Positions 46,486 to 57,800 of a stretch of 64,000 nt of DNA are shown one piece after another. Location of the stretch: positions 1 through 64,000 of the forward strand of contig CAJVRQ020000090.1 in the NCBI GenBank assembly GCA_911728435.2, read 5' to 3'. This stretch comes from Apoderus coryli (taxonomy: Eukaryota; Arthropoda; Insecta; Coleoptera; Attelabidae). The notes below the pieces were generated by a model. The model was not told the DNA's origin. It ran no database searches and saw nothing but the letters and a program-made list of their open reading frames with translations. Made by a program: the position numbers and the translations under genes. Numbering within the stretch: the first letter of the stretch is position 1; every line of letters starts with the position of its first letter.

Positions 46486-49400
46486 AGCTGTTTTCTCACT
46501 TAGAATTTAAAAGTAAATTTTATTAGTGAAAATAAGTTAGACTAAGCGTAAATAAGCAATTTAGAACGAATTAGAGCGTTTTGTTAGTAAAATTTTGTTA
46601 TTTAGAATTAAACGTTTAAAATGGCTCCCAAAAAGCTGTTTTCTCACTTAGAAATTAAAAGTAAACTTTATTAGTCTAAAGAAATTAGACTAAGCATAAA
46701 AAAGCAAATTAGAACGATTTAGCGCGTTTTGTTACTAAAATTTTGTTATTTAGAATTAAACTTTTCAAATGGCTCCCAAAAAGCTGTTTTCTCACTTAGA
46801 ATTTAAAAGTAAATTTTATTAGTGAAACTAAGTTAGATTAAGCGTAAATAAGCAATTTAGAACGAATTAGAGCGTTTTGTTAGTAAAATTTTGTTATTTA
46901 GAATTAAACGTTTAAAATGGCTCCCAAAAAGCTGTTTTCTCACTTAGAATTTAAAAGTAAATTTTATTAGTCAAAAGAAATTAGATTAAGCATAAAAAAG
47001 CAAATTAGAACGATTTAGCGCTTTTTGTTAGTAAAATTTTGTTATTTAAAATTAAACGTTCAAATGGCTGTTGTTTTCTCACTTAGAAATAAAAAGTAAT
47101 TTTTATTAGTGAAAATAAGTTAGATTAAGCGTAAATAAGCAATTTAGAACGAATTAGAGCGTTTTGTTACTAAAATTTTGTTATTTAGAATTAAACTTTT
47201 CAAATGGCTCCCAAAAAGCTGTTTTCTCACTTAGAATTTAAAAGTAAATTTTATTAGTGAAACTAAGTTAGATTAAGCGTAAATAAGCAATTGAGAACGA
47301 ATTAGAGCGTTTTGTTACTAAAATTTTGTTATTTAGAATTAAACGTTTAAAATGGCTCCCAAAAAGCTGTTTTCTCACTTAGAAATTAAAAGTAAATTTT
47401 ATTAGTCAAAAGAAATTAGATTAAGCATAAAAAAGCAAATTAGAACGAATTAGAGCGTTTTGTTACTAAAATTTTGTTATTTAGAATTAAACTTTTCAAA
47501 TGGCTCCCAAAAAGCTGTTTTCTCACTTAGAATTTAAATGTAAATTTTATTAGTGAAAATAAGTTAGATTAAGCGTAAGTAAGCAATTTAGAACGAATTA
47601 GAGCGTTTTGTTACTAAAATTTTGTTATTTAGAATTAAACGTTCAAATGTCTCCCAAAAAGCTGTTTTCTCACTTAGAAATTAGAAGTAAATTTTATTAG
47701 TCTAAAGAAATTAGATTAAGCATAAAAAAGCAAATTAGAACGATTTAGCGCGTTTTGTTATTAAATTTTGTTATATAGAATTAAACGTTAAAATGGCTGC
47801 CAAAAAGCTGTTTTCTCACTTAGAATTTAAAAGTAAATTTTATTAGTGAAACTAAGTTAGATTAAGCGTAAATAAGCAATTTAGAACGAATTAGAGCGTT
47901 TTGTTACTAAAATTTTGTTATTTAGAATTAAACGTTCAAATGTCTCCCAAAAAGCTGTTTTCTCACTTAGAAATTAGAAGTAAATTTTATTAGTCTAAAG
48001 AAATTAGATTAAGCATAAAAAAGCAAATTCGAACGATTTAGCGCGTTTTGTTACTAAAATTTTGTTATTTAGAATTAAACTTTTCAAATGGCTCCAAAAA
48101 GCTGTTTTCTCACTTAGAATTTAAAAGTAAATTTTATTAGTCTAAAGAAATTAGATTAAGCATAAAAAAGCAAATTAGAACGAATTAGAGCGTTTTGTTA
48201 TTAAAATTTTGTTATTTAGAATTAAACTTTTCAAATGGCTCCCAAAAAGCTGTTTTCTCACTTAGAATTTACAAGTAAATTTTATTAGTCAAAAGAAATT
48301 AGATTAAGCATAAAAAAGCAAATTAGAACGAATTAGAGCGTTTTGTTACTAAAATTTTGTTATTTAGAATTCAACGTTCAAATGTCTCCCAAAAAGCTGT
48401 TTTCTCACTTAGAAATTAGAAGTAAATTTTATTAGTGAAAATAAGTTAGATTAAGCGTAAGTAAGCAATTTAGAACGAATTAGAGCGTTTTGTTACTAAA
48501 ATTTTGTTATTTAGAATTAAACGTTCAAATGTCTCCCAAAAAGCTGTTTTCTCACTTAGAAATTAGAAGTAAATTTTATTAGTGAAAATAAGTTAGATTA
48601 AGCGTAAGTAAGCAATTTAGAACGAATTAGAGCGTTTTGTTACTAAAATTTTGTTATTTAGAATTAAACGTTCAAATGTCTCCCAAAAAGCTGTTTTCTC
48701 ACTTAGAAATTAGAAGTAAATTTTATTAGTCTAAAGAAATTAGATTAAACATAAAAAAGCAAATTAGAACGATTTAGCGCGTTTTGTTATTAAATTTTGT
48801 TATATAGAATTAAACGTTAAAATGGCTGCCAAAAAGCTGTTTTCTCACTTAGAATTTAAAAGTAAATTTTATTAGTGCAACTAAGTTAGATTAAGCGTAA
48901 ATAAGCAATTTAGAACGAATTAGAGCGTTTTGTTACTAAAATTTTGTTATTTAGAATTAAACGTTCAAATGTCTCCCAAAAAGCTGTTTTCTCACTTAGA
49001 AATTAGAAGTAAATTTTATTAGTCTAAAGAAATTAGATTAAGCATAAAAAAGCAAATTAGAACGATTTAGCGCGTTTTGTTACTAAAATTTTGTTATTTA
49101 GAATTAAACTTTTCAAATGGCTCCAAAAAGCTGTTTTCTCACTTAGAATTTAAAAGTAAATTTTATTAGTCAAAAGAAATTAGATTAAGCATAAAAAAGC
49201 AAATTAGAACGAATTAAAGCGTTTTGTTACTAAAATTTTGTTATTTAGAATTCAACGTTCAAATGTCTCCCAAAAAGCTGTTTTCTCACTTAGAAATTAG
49301 AAGTAAATTTTATTAGTGAAAATAAGTTAGATTAAGCGTAAGTAAGCAATTTAGAACGAATTAGAGCGTTTTGTTACTAAAATTTTGTTATTTAGAATTA

Positions 49401-52400
49401 AACGTTCAAATGTCTCCCAAAAAGCTGTTTTCTCACTTAGAAATTAGAAGTAAATTTTATTAGTGAAAATAAGTTAGATTAAGCGTAAGTAAGCAATTTA
49501 GAACGAATTAGAGCGTTTTGTTACTAAAATTTTGTTATTTAGAATTAAACGTTCAAATGTCTCTCAAAAAGCTGTTTTCTCACTTAGAAATTAGAAGTAA
49601 ATTTTATTAGTCTAAAGAAATTAGATTAAGCATAAAAAAGCAAATTAGAACGATTTAGCGCGTTTTGTTATTAAATTTTTTTATATAGAATTAAACGTTA
49701 AAATGGCTGCCAAAAAGCTGTTTTCTCACTTAGAATTTAAAAGTAAATTTTATTAGTGAAACTAAGTTAGATTAAGCGTAAATAAGCAATTTAGAACGAA
49801 TTAGAGCGTTTTGTTACTAAAATTTTGTTATTTAGAATTAAACGTTCAAATGTCTCCCAAAAAGCTGTTTTCTCACTTAGAAATTAGAAGTAAATTTTAT
49901 TAGTCTAAAGAAATTAGATTAAGCATAAAAAAGCAAATTAGAACGATTTAGCGCGTTTTGTTACTAAAATTTTGTTATTTAGAATTAACCTTTTCAAATG
50001 GCTCCCAAAAAGCTGTTTTCTCACTTAGAATTTAAAAGTAGATTTTATTAGTCAAAAGAAATTAGATTAAGCATAAAAAAGCAAATTAGAACGAATTAGA
50101 GCGTTTTGTTACTAAAATTTTGTTATTTAGAATTAAACTTTTCAAATGGCTCCCAAAAAGCTGTTTTCTCACTTAGAATTTAAAAGTAAACTTTATTAGT
50201 CAAAAGAAATTAGACTAAGCATAAAAAAGCAAATTAGAACGAATTAGAGCGTTTTGTTATTAAAATTTTGTTATTTAGAATTTAACTTTTCAAATGGCTC
50301 CCAAAAAGCTGTTTTCTCACTTAGAATTTAAAAGTAAATTTTATTAGTCAAAAGAAATTAGATTAAGCATAAAAAAGCAAATTAGAACGAATTAGAGCGT
50401 TTTGTTACTAAAATTTTGTTATTTAGAATTAAACTTTTCAAATGGCTCCCAAAAAGCTGTTTTCTCACTTAGAATTTAAAAGTAAATTTTATTAGTGAAA
50501 ATAAGTTAGATTAAGCGTAAGTAAGCAATTTAGAACGAATTAGAGCGTTTTGTTACTAAAATTTTGTTATTTAGAATTAAACGTTCAAATGGCTGCCAAA
50601 AAGCTGTTTTCTCACTTAGAATTTAAAAGTAAATTTTGTTAGTGAAAATAAGTTAGATTAAGCGTAAATAAACAATTTAGAACGAATTAGAGCGTTTTGT
50701 TACTAAAATTTTGTTATTTAGAATTAAACGTTTCAAATGGCTCCCAAAAAGCTGTTTTCTCACTTAGAATTTAAAAGTAAATTTTATTAGTGAAACTAAG
50801 TTAGATTAAGCGTAAATAAGCAATTTAGAACGAATTAGAGCGTTTTGTTACTAAAATTTTGTTATTTATAATTAAACGTTTAAAATGGCTCCCAAAAAGC
50901 TGTTTTCTCACTTAGAAATTAAAAGTAAATTTTATTAGTCAAAAGAAATTAGATTAAGCATAAAAAACCAAATTAGAACGATTTAGCGCGTTTTGTTACT
51001 AAAATTTTGTTATTTAGAATTAAACGTTCAAATGGCTCCCAAAAAGCTGTTTTCTCACTTAGAAATTAGAAGTAAATTTTATTAGTCAAAAGAAATTAGA
51101 TTAAGCATAAAAAAGCAAATTAGAACGAATTAGAGCGTTTTGTTACTAAAATTTTGTTATTTAGAATTAAACTTTTCAAATGGCTCCCAAAAAGCTGTTT
51201 TCTCTTAGAATTTAAAAATAAATTTTATTAGTCAAAAGAATTTAGATTAAGCATAAAAAAGCAAATTAGAACGAATTAGAGCGTTTTGTTACTAAAATTT
51301 TGTTATTTAGAATTAAACTTTTCAAATGGCTCCCAAAAAGCAGTTTTCTCACTTAGAATTTAAAAGTAAATTTTATTAGTCAAAAGAAATTAGACTAAGC
51401 ATAAAAAAGCAAATTAGAACGAATTAGAGCGTTTTGTTATTAAAATTTTGTTATTTAGAATTAAACGTTCAAATGTCTCCCAAAAAGCTGTTTTCTCACT
51501 TAGAAATTAGAAGTAAATTTTATTAGTGAAACTAAGTTAGATTAAGCGTAAATAAGCAATTTAGAACGAATTAGAGCGTTTTGTTACTAAAATTTTGTTA
51601 TTTAGAATTAAACGTTCAAATGTCTCCCAAAAAGCTGTTTTCTCACTTAGAAATTAGAAGTAAATTTTATTAGTCTAAAGAAATTAGATTAAGCATAAAA
51701 AAGCAAATTAGAACGATTTAGCGCGTTTTGTTACTAAAATTTTGTTATTTAGAATTAAACTTTTCAAATGGCTCCCAAAAAGCTGTTTTCTCACTTAGAA
51801 TTTAAAAGTAGATTTTATTAGTCAAAAGAAATTAGATTAAGCATAAAAAAGCAAATTAGAACGAATTAGAGCGTTTTGTTATTAAAATTTTGTTATTTAG
51901 AATTAAACTTTTCAAATGGCTCCCAAAAAGCTGTTTTCTCACTTAGAATTTAAAAGTAAATTTTATTAGTCAAAAGAAATTAGATTAAGCATAAAAAAGC
52001 AAATTAGAACGAATTAGAGCGTTTTGTTACTAAAATTTTGTTATTTAGAATTCAACTTTTCAAATGGCTCCCAAAAAGCTGTTTTCTCACTTAGAATTTA
52101 AAAGTAAATTTTATTAGTGAAAATAAGTTAGATTAAGCGTAAGTAAGCAATTTAGAACGAATTAGAGCGTTTTGTTACTAAAATTTTGTTATTTAGAATT
52201 AAACGTTCAAATGGCTGCCAAAAAGCTGTTTTCTCACTTAGAATTTAAAAGAAAATTTTATTAGTGAAAATAAGTTAGATTAAGCGTAAATAAACAATTT
52301 AGAACGAATTAGAGCGTTTTGTTACTAAAATTTTGTTATTTAGAATTAAACGTTTCAAATGGCTCCCAAAAAGCTGTTTTCTCACTTAGAATTTAAAAGT

Positions 52401-53292
52401 AAATTTTATTAGTGAAACTAAGTTAGATTAAGCGTAAATAAGCAATTTAGAACGAATTAGAGCGTTTTGTTACTAAAATTTTGTTATTTATAATTAAACG
52501 TTTAAAATGGCTCCCAAAAAGCTGTTTTCTCACTTAGAAATTAAAAGTAAATTTTATTAGTCAAAAGAAATTAGATTAAGCATAAAAAACCAAATTAGAA
52601 CGATTTAGCGCGTTTTGTTACTAAAATTTTGTTATTTAGAATTAAACGTTCAAATGGCTCCCAAAAAGCTGTTTTCTCACTTAGAATTTAAAAGTAAATT
52701 TTATTAGTGAAAATAAGTTAGATTAAGCGTAAGTAAGCAATTTAGAACGAATTAGAGCGTTTTGTTACTAAAATTTTGTTATTTAGAATTAAACGTTCAA
52801 ATGGCTGCCAAAAAGCTGTTTTCTCACTTAGAATTTAAAAGTAAATTTTATTAGTGAAACTAAGTTAGATTAAGCGTAAATAAGCAATTTAGAACGAATT
52901 AGAGCGTTTTGTTACTAAAATTTTGTTATTTATAATTAAACGTTTAAAATGGCTCCCAAAAAGCTGTTTTCTCACTTAGAAATTAAAAGTAAATTTTATT
53001 AGTCAAAAGAAATTAGATTAAGCATAAAAAACCAAATTAGAACGATTTAGCGCGTTTTGTTACTAAAATTTTGTTATTTAGAATTAAACGTTCAAATGGC
53101 TCCCAAAAAGCTGTTTTCTCACTTAGAAATTAGAAGTAAATTTTATTAGTCAAAAGAAATTAGATTAAGCATAAAAAAGCAAATTAGAACGAATTAGAGC
53201 GTTTTGTTACTAAAATTTTGTTATTTAGAATTAAACTTTTCAAATGGCTCCCAAAAAGCTGTTTTCTCTTAGAATTTAAAAATAAATTTTAT

Positions 53293-53294
<2 letters not shown>
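46486..53294. repeat. Satellite block 7 (about 46 monomers)
   Basis: 148-bp satellite. The first part repeats block 6 with one monomer gained and one lost. The ttttgttatatag marker occurs near 47766, 48795 and 49676 (the last with a G-to-T change), giving units of about 6-7 monomers. It ends in the 12-base target duplication taaattttatta (53283-53294) at the Penelope insertion. No gene is seen. Confidence 0.96.

Positions 53295-53330
<36 letters not shown>
53295..53330. repeat. 36-base T tract at the PLE end
   Basis: Uninterrupted T run between the target duplication and the ctgaagtaatccat end of unit 1. On the element strand it is a 3' poly(A) after ATGGATTACTTCAG. In the unit-1/unit-2 joint the same bases are followed by only AAAA. 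Confidence 0.9.
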
Positions 53331-53414
53331 CTGAAGTAATCCATTTATCGAGGAGTGAATGATAATGTTGAATAAAACTGCGTCTACTCCACAAAAAGAT
53401 CTTTATATACACGT

Positions 53415-53483
53415 TACAATTCGTGCAGGCTGCCAGACATGTTTCGGACTATATGTCCATCATCAGTGGCTAAGAACCTTGTA
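53415..53483 (-). ncRNA. Hammerhead ribozyme motif, PLE 3' pseudo-LTR (unit 1)
   Basis: On the minus strand: helix I GCCA (53467-53470), core CUGAUGA (53460-53466), one extra U (53459), helix II GGAC/GUCC with loop AUAUA (53446-53458), GAAA (53442-53445), helix III bases ACAUGU, cleavage after GUC at 53436, and helix I partner UGGC (53432-53435). An outer 5-bp helix UACAA/UUGUA (53415-53419 and 53479-53483) closes an internal loop. All invariant core bases are present. Hammerheads are known from PLE pseudo-LTRs; cleavage here is inferred. Confidence 0.85.
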
Positions 53484-54219
53484 CAATGTCGTTACATGTA
53501 GGAATTATACTTCATATGGACTTAATATAGAAATTGAAGAGTTACAGGATTAAAACGTCTATACAATATCTGTAAAATAATAGCTTAATTAGGATGTGAT
53601 GTAATATATAGTATTTGTTGAAATCTCACCATTTTGTGGAAAAGTGTTTACATTAAAAATTAGATGATTTGACTTAAATTATTATTACATAATGTTGAAC
53701 AATATTATTCGAAAAACATTTCTTTTCTTTTTCTTTCCATTTAATTTTAATTTTCATTTTTGGAGAAATTTTTTATTTTAGGAAATTTCCAACTACTGTG
53801 TTGTAGTGTGGATGACAAATCAGAAAGACAAGATGTCGAGTGGTAAATGTGAAGATAGTTGTGTATAATAGTATGGTTTCAGCCAAAGCTACACATTTGG
53901 TGTTTTAGGTAAGGTGAGGAAGTCAAGTGAAGTGAGTGTATGTTGTTGTTTGGTGTATAATGAATTGAATGTGAATCATAGGTGAGTAGTTGTAGGAAAA
54001 TATGTGTTATATGTACATTTCATTCTGTAATGTCTTTTATATGTTATGTAAGGATATATAATTTTAAAGTTCAATTTTAATGAAATGGGGTTGTGGGTTG
54101 ATGACTTTTGTTTGTGTCAAGGAAGAGGTGATGTGTCATGTCCTAACCTAATATTTGTTATTTTGTTGATGTTGTTTGTAGGTTATGGGGTTTGTTTATG
54201 GAAAGGCAGAGATGGATAG
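53484..54219 (-). other. PLE 3' untranslated region / pseudo-LTR body
   Basis: Non-coding region downstream of the RT gene, repeated nearly exactly in units 2 and 3. Short open frames on the opposite strand (one runs over the ribozyme) have no family resemblance and recur only because the repeat does. No further signal recognised. Confidence 0.75.
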
Positions 54220-56925
54220 TTACACCGAGTTGAATTTGAGGGAATTGAAGAAAGGAAGGCAGTCGAATTCAAGTTGGTCGTTCACACAGGTGTATTTGGT
54301 GTTCTTTTTATATAAGTTAATTTCCATAGCTTCCAAGACATTCAGCATGGTGCTTTTAAGGCAAGAGTGGAGCATTTCAGCATTTTGATCGATGGAAAAG
54401 GAGTGGTGTTCATTATAGACATGGTTGGCAAAGGCAGAGTTACTGTTAATTTCATCCGCATTTTCTTGAGTGGCCTTTTCAATGATTTTATGGTGTTCTT
54501 TTATACGCGTATTAAAGTTGCGGCCTGTTTGACCTATGTATATGGTATTACAGTTCAAGGTGCCACATTTTAGTAAGTATACTCCGGATTTTTGAAGCCA
54601 ATTAACTGGTGATTTGCTGTTGTCAAGGTAATTGCCTATTGTATTTCTAGTTCTGAAGCAGATGTTAATGTTGCAGTAATTAAATAGTTTTTTAATGGAA
54701 TGCATAAATGGACCGATGTACGTAACAGGGTGGAAGTTATTGTTTGTGGGATTTTTGATGGTGGTAAGTCCATTGAATGTGTGTTTTATTAGGTGTTTAT
54801 AATATATTTTATTGATTGTAGATATTGGATAGTGGTTTACTCTGGCTATATGGTAAATTAATGATAATTCGTTATTAAAGTTTTCGTGTGACATGGGTAC
54901 GTGGAATAGTCTGTGGAAGTATGATTCGAATGTTGAAAATTTGTGTGTGGAAGGATGGTTGGAGTGGTAATTGATAATAGCGTCAGACGAAGTGGGCTTG
55001 TGGAATATTGAGAATGTGAGTTCGTTATTATGTCTGTGTATAGTTAAGTCAAGATAAGCCAATGAGTTGTTTGTTTCAGATTCATGGGTAAACTGAATAC
55101 GTTCATGTATAGAGTTCATGAAGTTAAGAGTTTGGATAACTTCGTCTGTGGTTCCTATGTATATAGCAAAGATGTCATCCACATATCTTTTTAGGCATAG
55201 GAATTTTGGACCATGGATGTTGTTTGATAGAATGGTTTGGTCTATTTTTGACATGAAGATCTCAGCTAGCAAGGACGAGATGCCATTTCCCATGCTCAGG
55301 CCATCTATTTGTTTATAATATTTATTGTTAAAGTGAAAAAAGTTTTGTTCAAGATTAATTTTCAATAAACTGTGTATGGCGTTGATGTCTGACATATTTA
55401 AGTTGGAGTTATTTATTAGCAAATCTTTGACTATATCTAGGGTTTCGGTAACAGGGACACTACTATATAGGTTTTTGACATCGAAGGATATGAGTCGTGC
55501 ATTCTCAGGACATTGAATATGTTTAATTTTGTTTATTAAATCGATGGAATTCTTTACTGAATGTATTGATGTAAAGTTGGTTTTATCTCTAAGAACGTAG
55601 TTGAGCCAGTTGGAGAGTTTTGATGCTGGGGTTCCAGAGAAGCAGACAATAGGACGGGCGGGGATCTCCCTTTTATGAATCTTAAGGAGTGCACGTAGTT
55701 CGGGTGTCTTAATGTTCATGCACGATAGTTTAAATTTGTTGGTGCCTAGGGATTCGAGTGATTCTTTGTGGGAGGTAAGGGCTTTGTTGAGTTTAACGTG
55801 GTATTGTTTGGTGGGGTTGTTTGGGATTTCGCGGAAATCTGGATTATTGAGGAAGTCTTCAACTTTCTCAACGTACAACTGTCTTTCACAAATTACTATG
55901 GTGTTGCCTTTATCTGCGCGGGATACTGTGAGATCATTTTCTGTCAATTTCTGTTTTATTGATTTTAATGTATTCATTTCTAGGGTGTTACCTTTGTTGG
56001 CATACTGTCTATAGTAGTCGTATGCGTGATTTAGATGTTGAGAGATGTTAGATCTTATGAATTCCTTGTTAGGGGGGTTGACTTTTTCAATTATGGATTC
56101 ACATTCAGCGGCAGTGATGTTTAGGTGTTTATTTGTGATGGGAAAGAAGTTATTGAACTTGAAACTACGGTTTAGGTAGTTGACTTCAGGAGCCGTGAAG
56201 TCGACGTTGGAGAGATTGGTGACTCTGTTGTGAAACTGAAAATTGTGTGTGTTGGCGTTGGTAGGGAATTCGGTGGTGAAGTTGTCATTGTCGAATATTT
56301 CATGGTCGGGGTCATCTGGCGTTGCGTCGGGTGGGTTGTTATTGTGTGAGTTGGTGTTATTGTGTGAGAGTTGGGTGAATGCTGTGTGGTTGTTGGTGTG
56401 GTTGCTGGTTAGTACGTTGTTGGGTGTGTTTGGTAGAGGGTTTGTGTTTAGCATGTTAGTGGGGATGGGGTTGTTGTTATATGAGGCGGATAGTGGGTTT
56501 GCATGTTTGTGTGACTGGGAAAGTAGTTGTAGTTTTGAACGTAATCTGTGTAGCTTTGACTTACCCTTCGCCTGTATGTCATCGAGGACATCGTTGTAGA
56601 GAGTTTCCAGCTCGACAGGATGTAATACATGGTTTATTTCGGAAGTTATAAAATTTAGTTTCGTCTCTATCATATTTAATTTACTGTGGAGATGCTTGAT
56701 TTCGTGTTTGAGCCATATTTTCTTGGCGGCGTTTAACGCTGTTGTTGCTGCTTTAGTTGTGATAGACGTCCGGATCTTGATATAGTTCGGTATGAAGTTG
56801 TTCTTCTCACATTCGATATTGAAGTAAATGCTGAGTTTGGTGTACTTACGTTTCAATGAAAGGTTCTTAAATTCATGGATTAGGGAAGCTCGACTAGCTT
56901 GTGAAAATTTTCTGAAGTAATCCAT
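54220..56925 (-). CDS. Penelope-like reverse transcriptase with GIY-YIG endonuclease
   Basis: 901 residues from an ATG at 56923-56925, uninterrupted. The N-terminal part is helical and basic, followed by an Asn/Thr/Pro-rich linker (about residues 130-220). The PLE-specific ADKGN motif follows (Asp 338), then RT motifs FDVKNLYSSVP, a DGLSMG motif and the catalytic YVDD at 581-584. The C-terminus carries a GIY-YIG nuclease: GVYLLKC (781 on), IYIGQTGR, and Glu near 865. Size and order fit an intact EN+ Penelope element. RT copies the element RNA at a nick made by the nuclease. The first 14 bases of the gene lie in the repeated unit end, so gene and downstream pseudo-LTR share that sequence. Confidence 0.95.
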   Translation of the reverse strand: MDYFRKFSQASRASLIHEFKNLSLKRKYTKLSIYFNIECEKNNFIPNYIKIRTSITTKAATTALNAAKKIWLKHEIKHLHSKLNMIETKLNFITSEINHVLHPVELETLYNDVLDDIQAKGKSKLHRLRSKLQLLSQSHKHANPLSASYNNNPIPTNMLNTNPLPNTPNNVLTSNHTNNHTAFTQLSHNNTNSHNNNPPDATPDDPDHEIFDNDNFTTEFPTNANTHNFQFHNRVTNLSNVDFTAPEVNYLNRSFKFNNFFPITNKHLNITAAECESIIEKVNPPNKEFIRSNISQHLNHAYDYYRQYANKGNTLEMNTLKSIKQKLTENDLTVSRADKGNTIVICERQLYVEKVEDFLNNPDFREIPNNPTKQYHVKLNKALTSHKESLESLGTNKFKLSCMNIKTPELRALLKIHKREIPARPIVCFSGTPASKLSNWLNYVLRDKTNFTSIHSVKNSIDLINKIKHIQCPENARLISFDVKNLYSSVPVTETLDIVKDLLINNSNLNMSDINAIHSLLKINLEQNFFHFNNKYYKQIDGLSMGNGISSLLAEIFMSKIDQTILSNNIHGPKFLCLKRYVDDIFAIYIGTTDEVIQTLNFMNSIHERIQFTHESETNNSLAYLDLTIHRHNNELTFSIFHKPTSSDAIINYHSNHPSTHKFSTFESYFHRLFHVPMSHENFNNELSLIYHIARVNHYPISTINKIYYKHLIKHTFNGLTTIKNPTNNNFHPVTYIGPFMHSIKKLFNYCNINICFRTRNTIGNYLDNSKSPVNWLQKSGVYLLKCGTLNCNTIYIGQTGRNFNTRIKEHHKIIEKATQENADEINSNSAFANHVYNEHHSFSIDQNAEMLHSCLKSTMLNVLEAMEINLYKKNTKYTCVNDQLEFDCLPFFNSLKFNSV

Positions 56926-56959
56926 TTATCGAGGAGTGAATGATAATGTTGAATAAAAC

Positions 56960-56990
56960 TGCGTCTACTCCACAAAAAGATCTTTATATA
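56960..56990 (-). promoter_or_regulatory. Candidate PLE core promoter (TATA plus initiator)
   Basis: Minus-strand TATATAAA at 56983-56990 and CAGT at 56961-56958 with its A at 56960, 30 bases from the first T of the TATA, an insect-like TATA-to-start spacing. It lies between the ribozyme and the RT ATG, giving a predicted 5' UTR of about 35 bases. The same bases occur at 53402-53409 (minus) and 60497-60504 (plus). Confidence 0.5.
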
Positions 56991-56995
56991 CACGT

Positions 56996-57064
56996 TACAA
57001 TTCGTGCAGGCTGCCAGACATGTTTCGGACTATATGTCCATCATCAGTGGCTAAGAACCTTGTA
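56996..57064 (-). ncRNA. Hammerhead ribozyme motif, PLE 5' pseudo-LTR (unit 2)
   Basis: Exact counterpart of the motif at 53415-53483, shifted by 3581. Core CUGAUGA at 57041-57047 and GAAA at 57023-57026 (minus); predicted cut after 57017, 91 bases upstream of the RT ATG. Sequence reads identical to unit 1. Confidence 0.85.
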
Positions 57065-57800
57065 CAATGTCGTTACATGTAGGAATTATACTTCATATGG
57101 ACTTAATATAGAAATTGAAGAGTTACAGGATTAAAACGTCTATACAATATCTGTAAAATAATAGCTTAATTAGGATGTGATGTAATATATAGTATTTGTT
57201 GAAATCTCACCATTTTGTGGAAAAGTGTTTACATTAAAAATTAGATGATTTGACTTAAATTATTATTACATAATGTTGAACAATATTATTCGAAAAACAT
57301 TTCTTTTCTTTTTCTTTCCATTTAATTTTAATTTTCATTTTTGGAGAAATTTTTTATTTTAGGAAATTTCCAACTACTGTGTTGTAGTGTGGATGACAAA
57401 TCAGAAAGACAAGATGTCGAGTGGTAAATGTGAAGATAGTTGTGTATAATAGTATGGTTTCAGCCAAAGCTACACATTTGGTGTTTTAGGTAAGGTGAGG
57501 AAGTCAAGTGAAGTGAGTGTATGTTGTTGTTTGGTGTATAATGAATTGAATGTGAATCATAGGTGAGTAGTTGTAGGAAAATATGTGTTATATGTACATT
57601 TCATTCTGTAATGTCTTTTATATGTTATGTAAGGATATATAATTTTAAAGTTCAATTTTAATGAAATGGGGTTGTGGGTTGATGACTTTTGTTTGTGTCA
57701 AGGAAGAGGTGATGTGTCATGTCCTAACCTAATAGTTGTTATTTTGTTGATGTTGTTTGTAGGTTATGGGGTTTGTTTATGGAAAGGCAGAGATGGATAG

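Noticed and set aside
53359..53553. 64-codon open frame repeated at 56940 and (minus) 60353
   Set aside because: Lies antisense over the ribozyme in the pseudo-LTR; conserved only because the whole repeat is. No reason to think it is translated.
56243..56599. Plus-strand open frame of 118 codons
   Set aside because: Antisense of the Asn/Thr/Pro-rich linker of the PLE protein; low-complexity composition explains the open frame.
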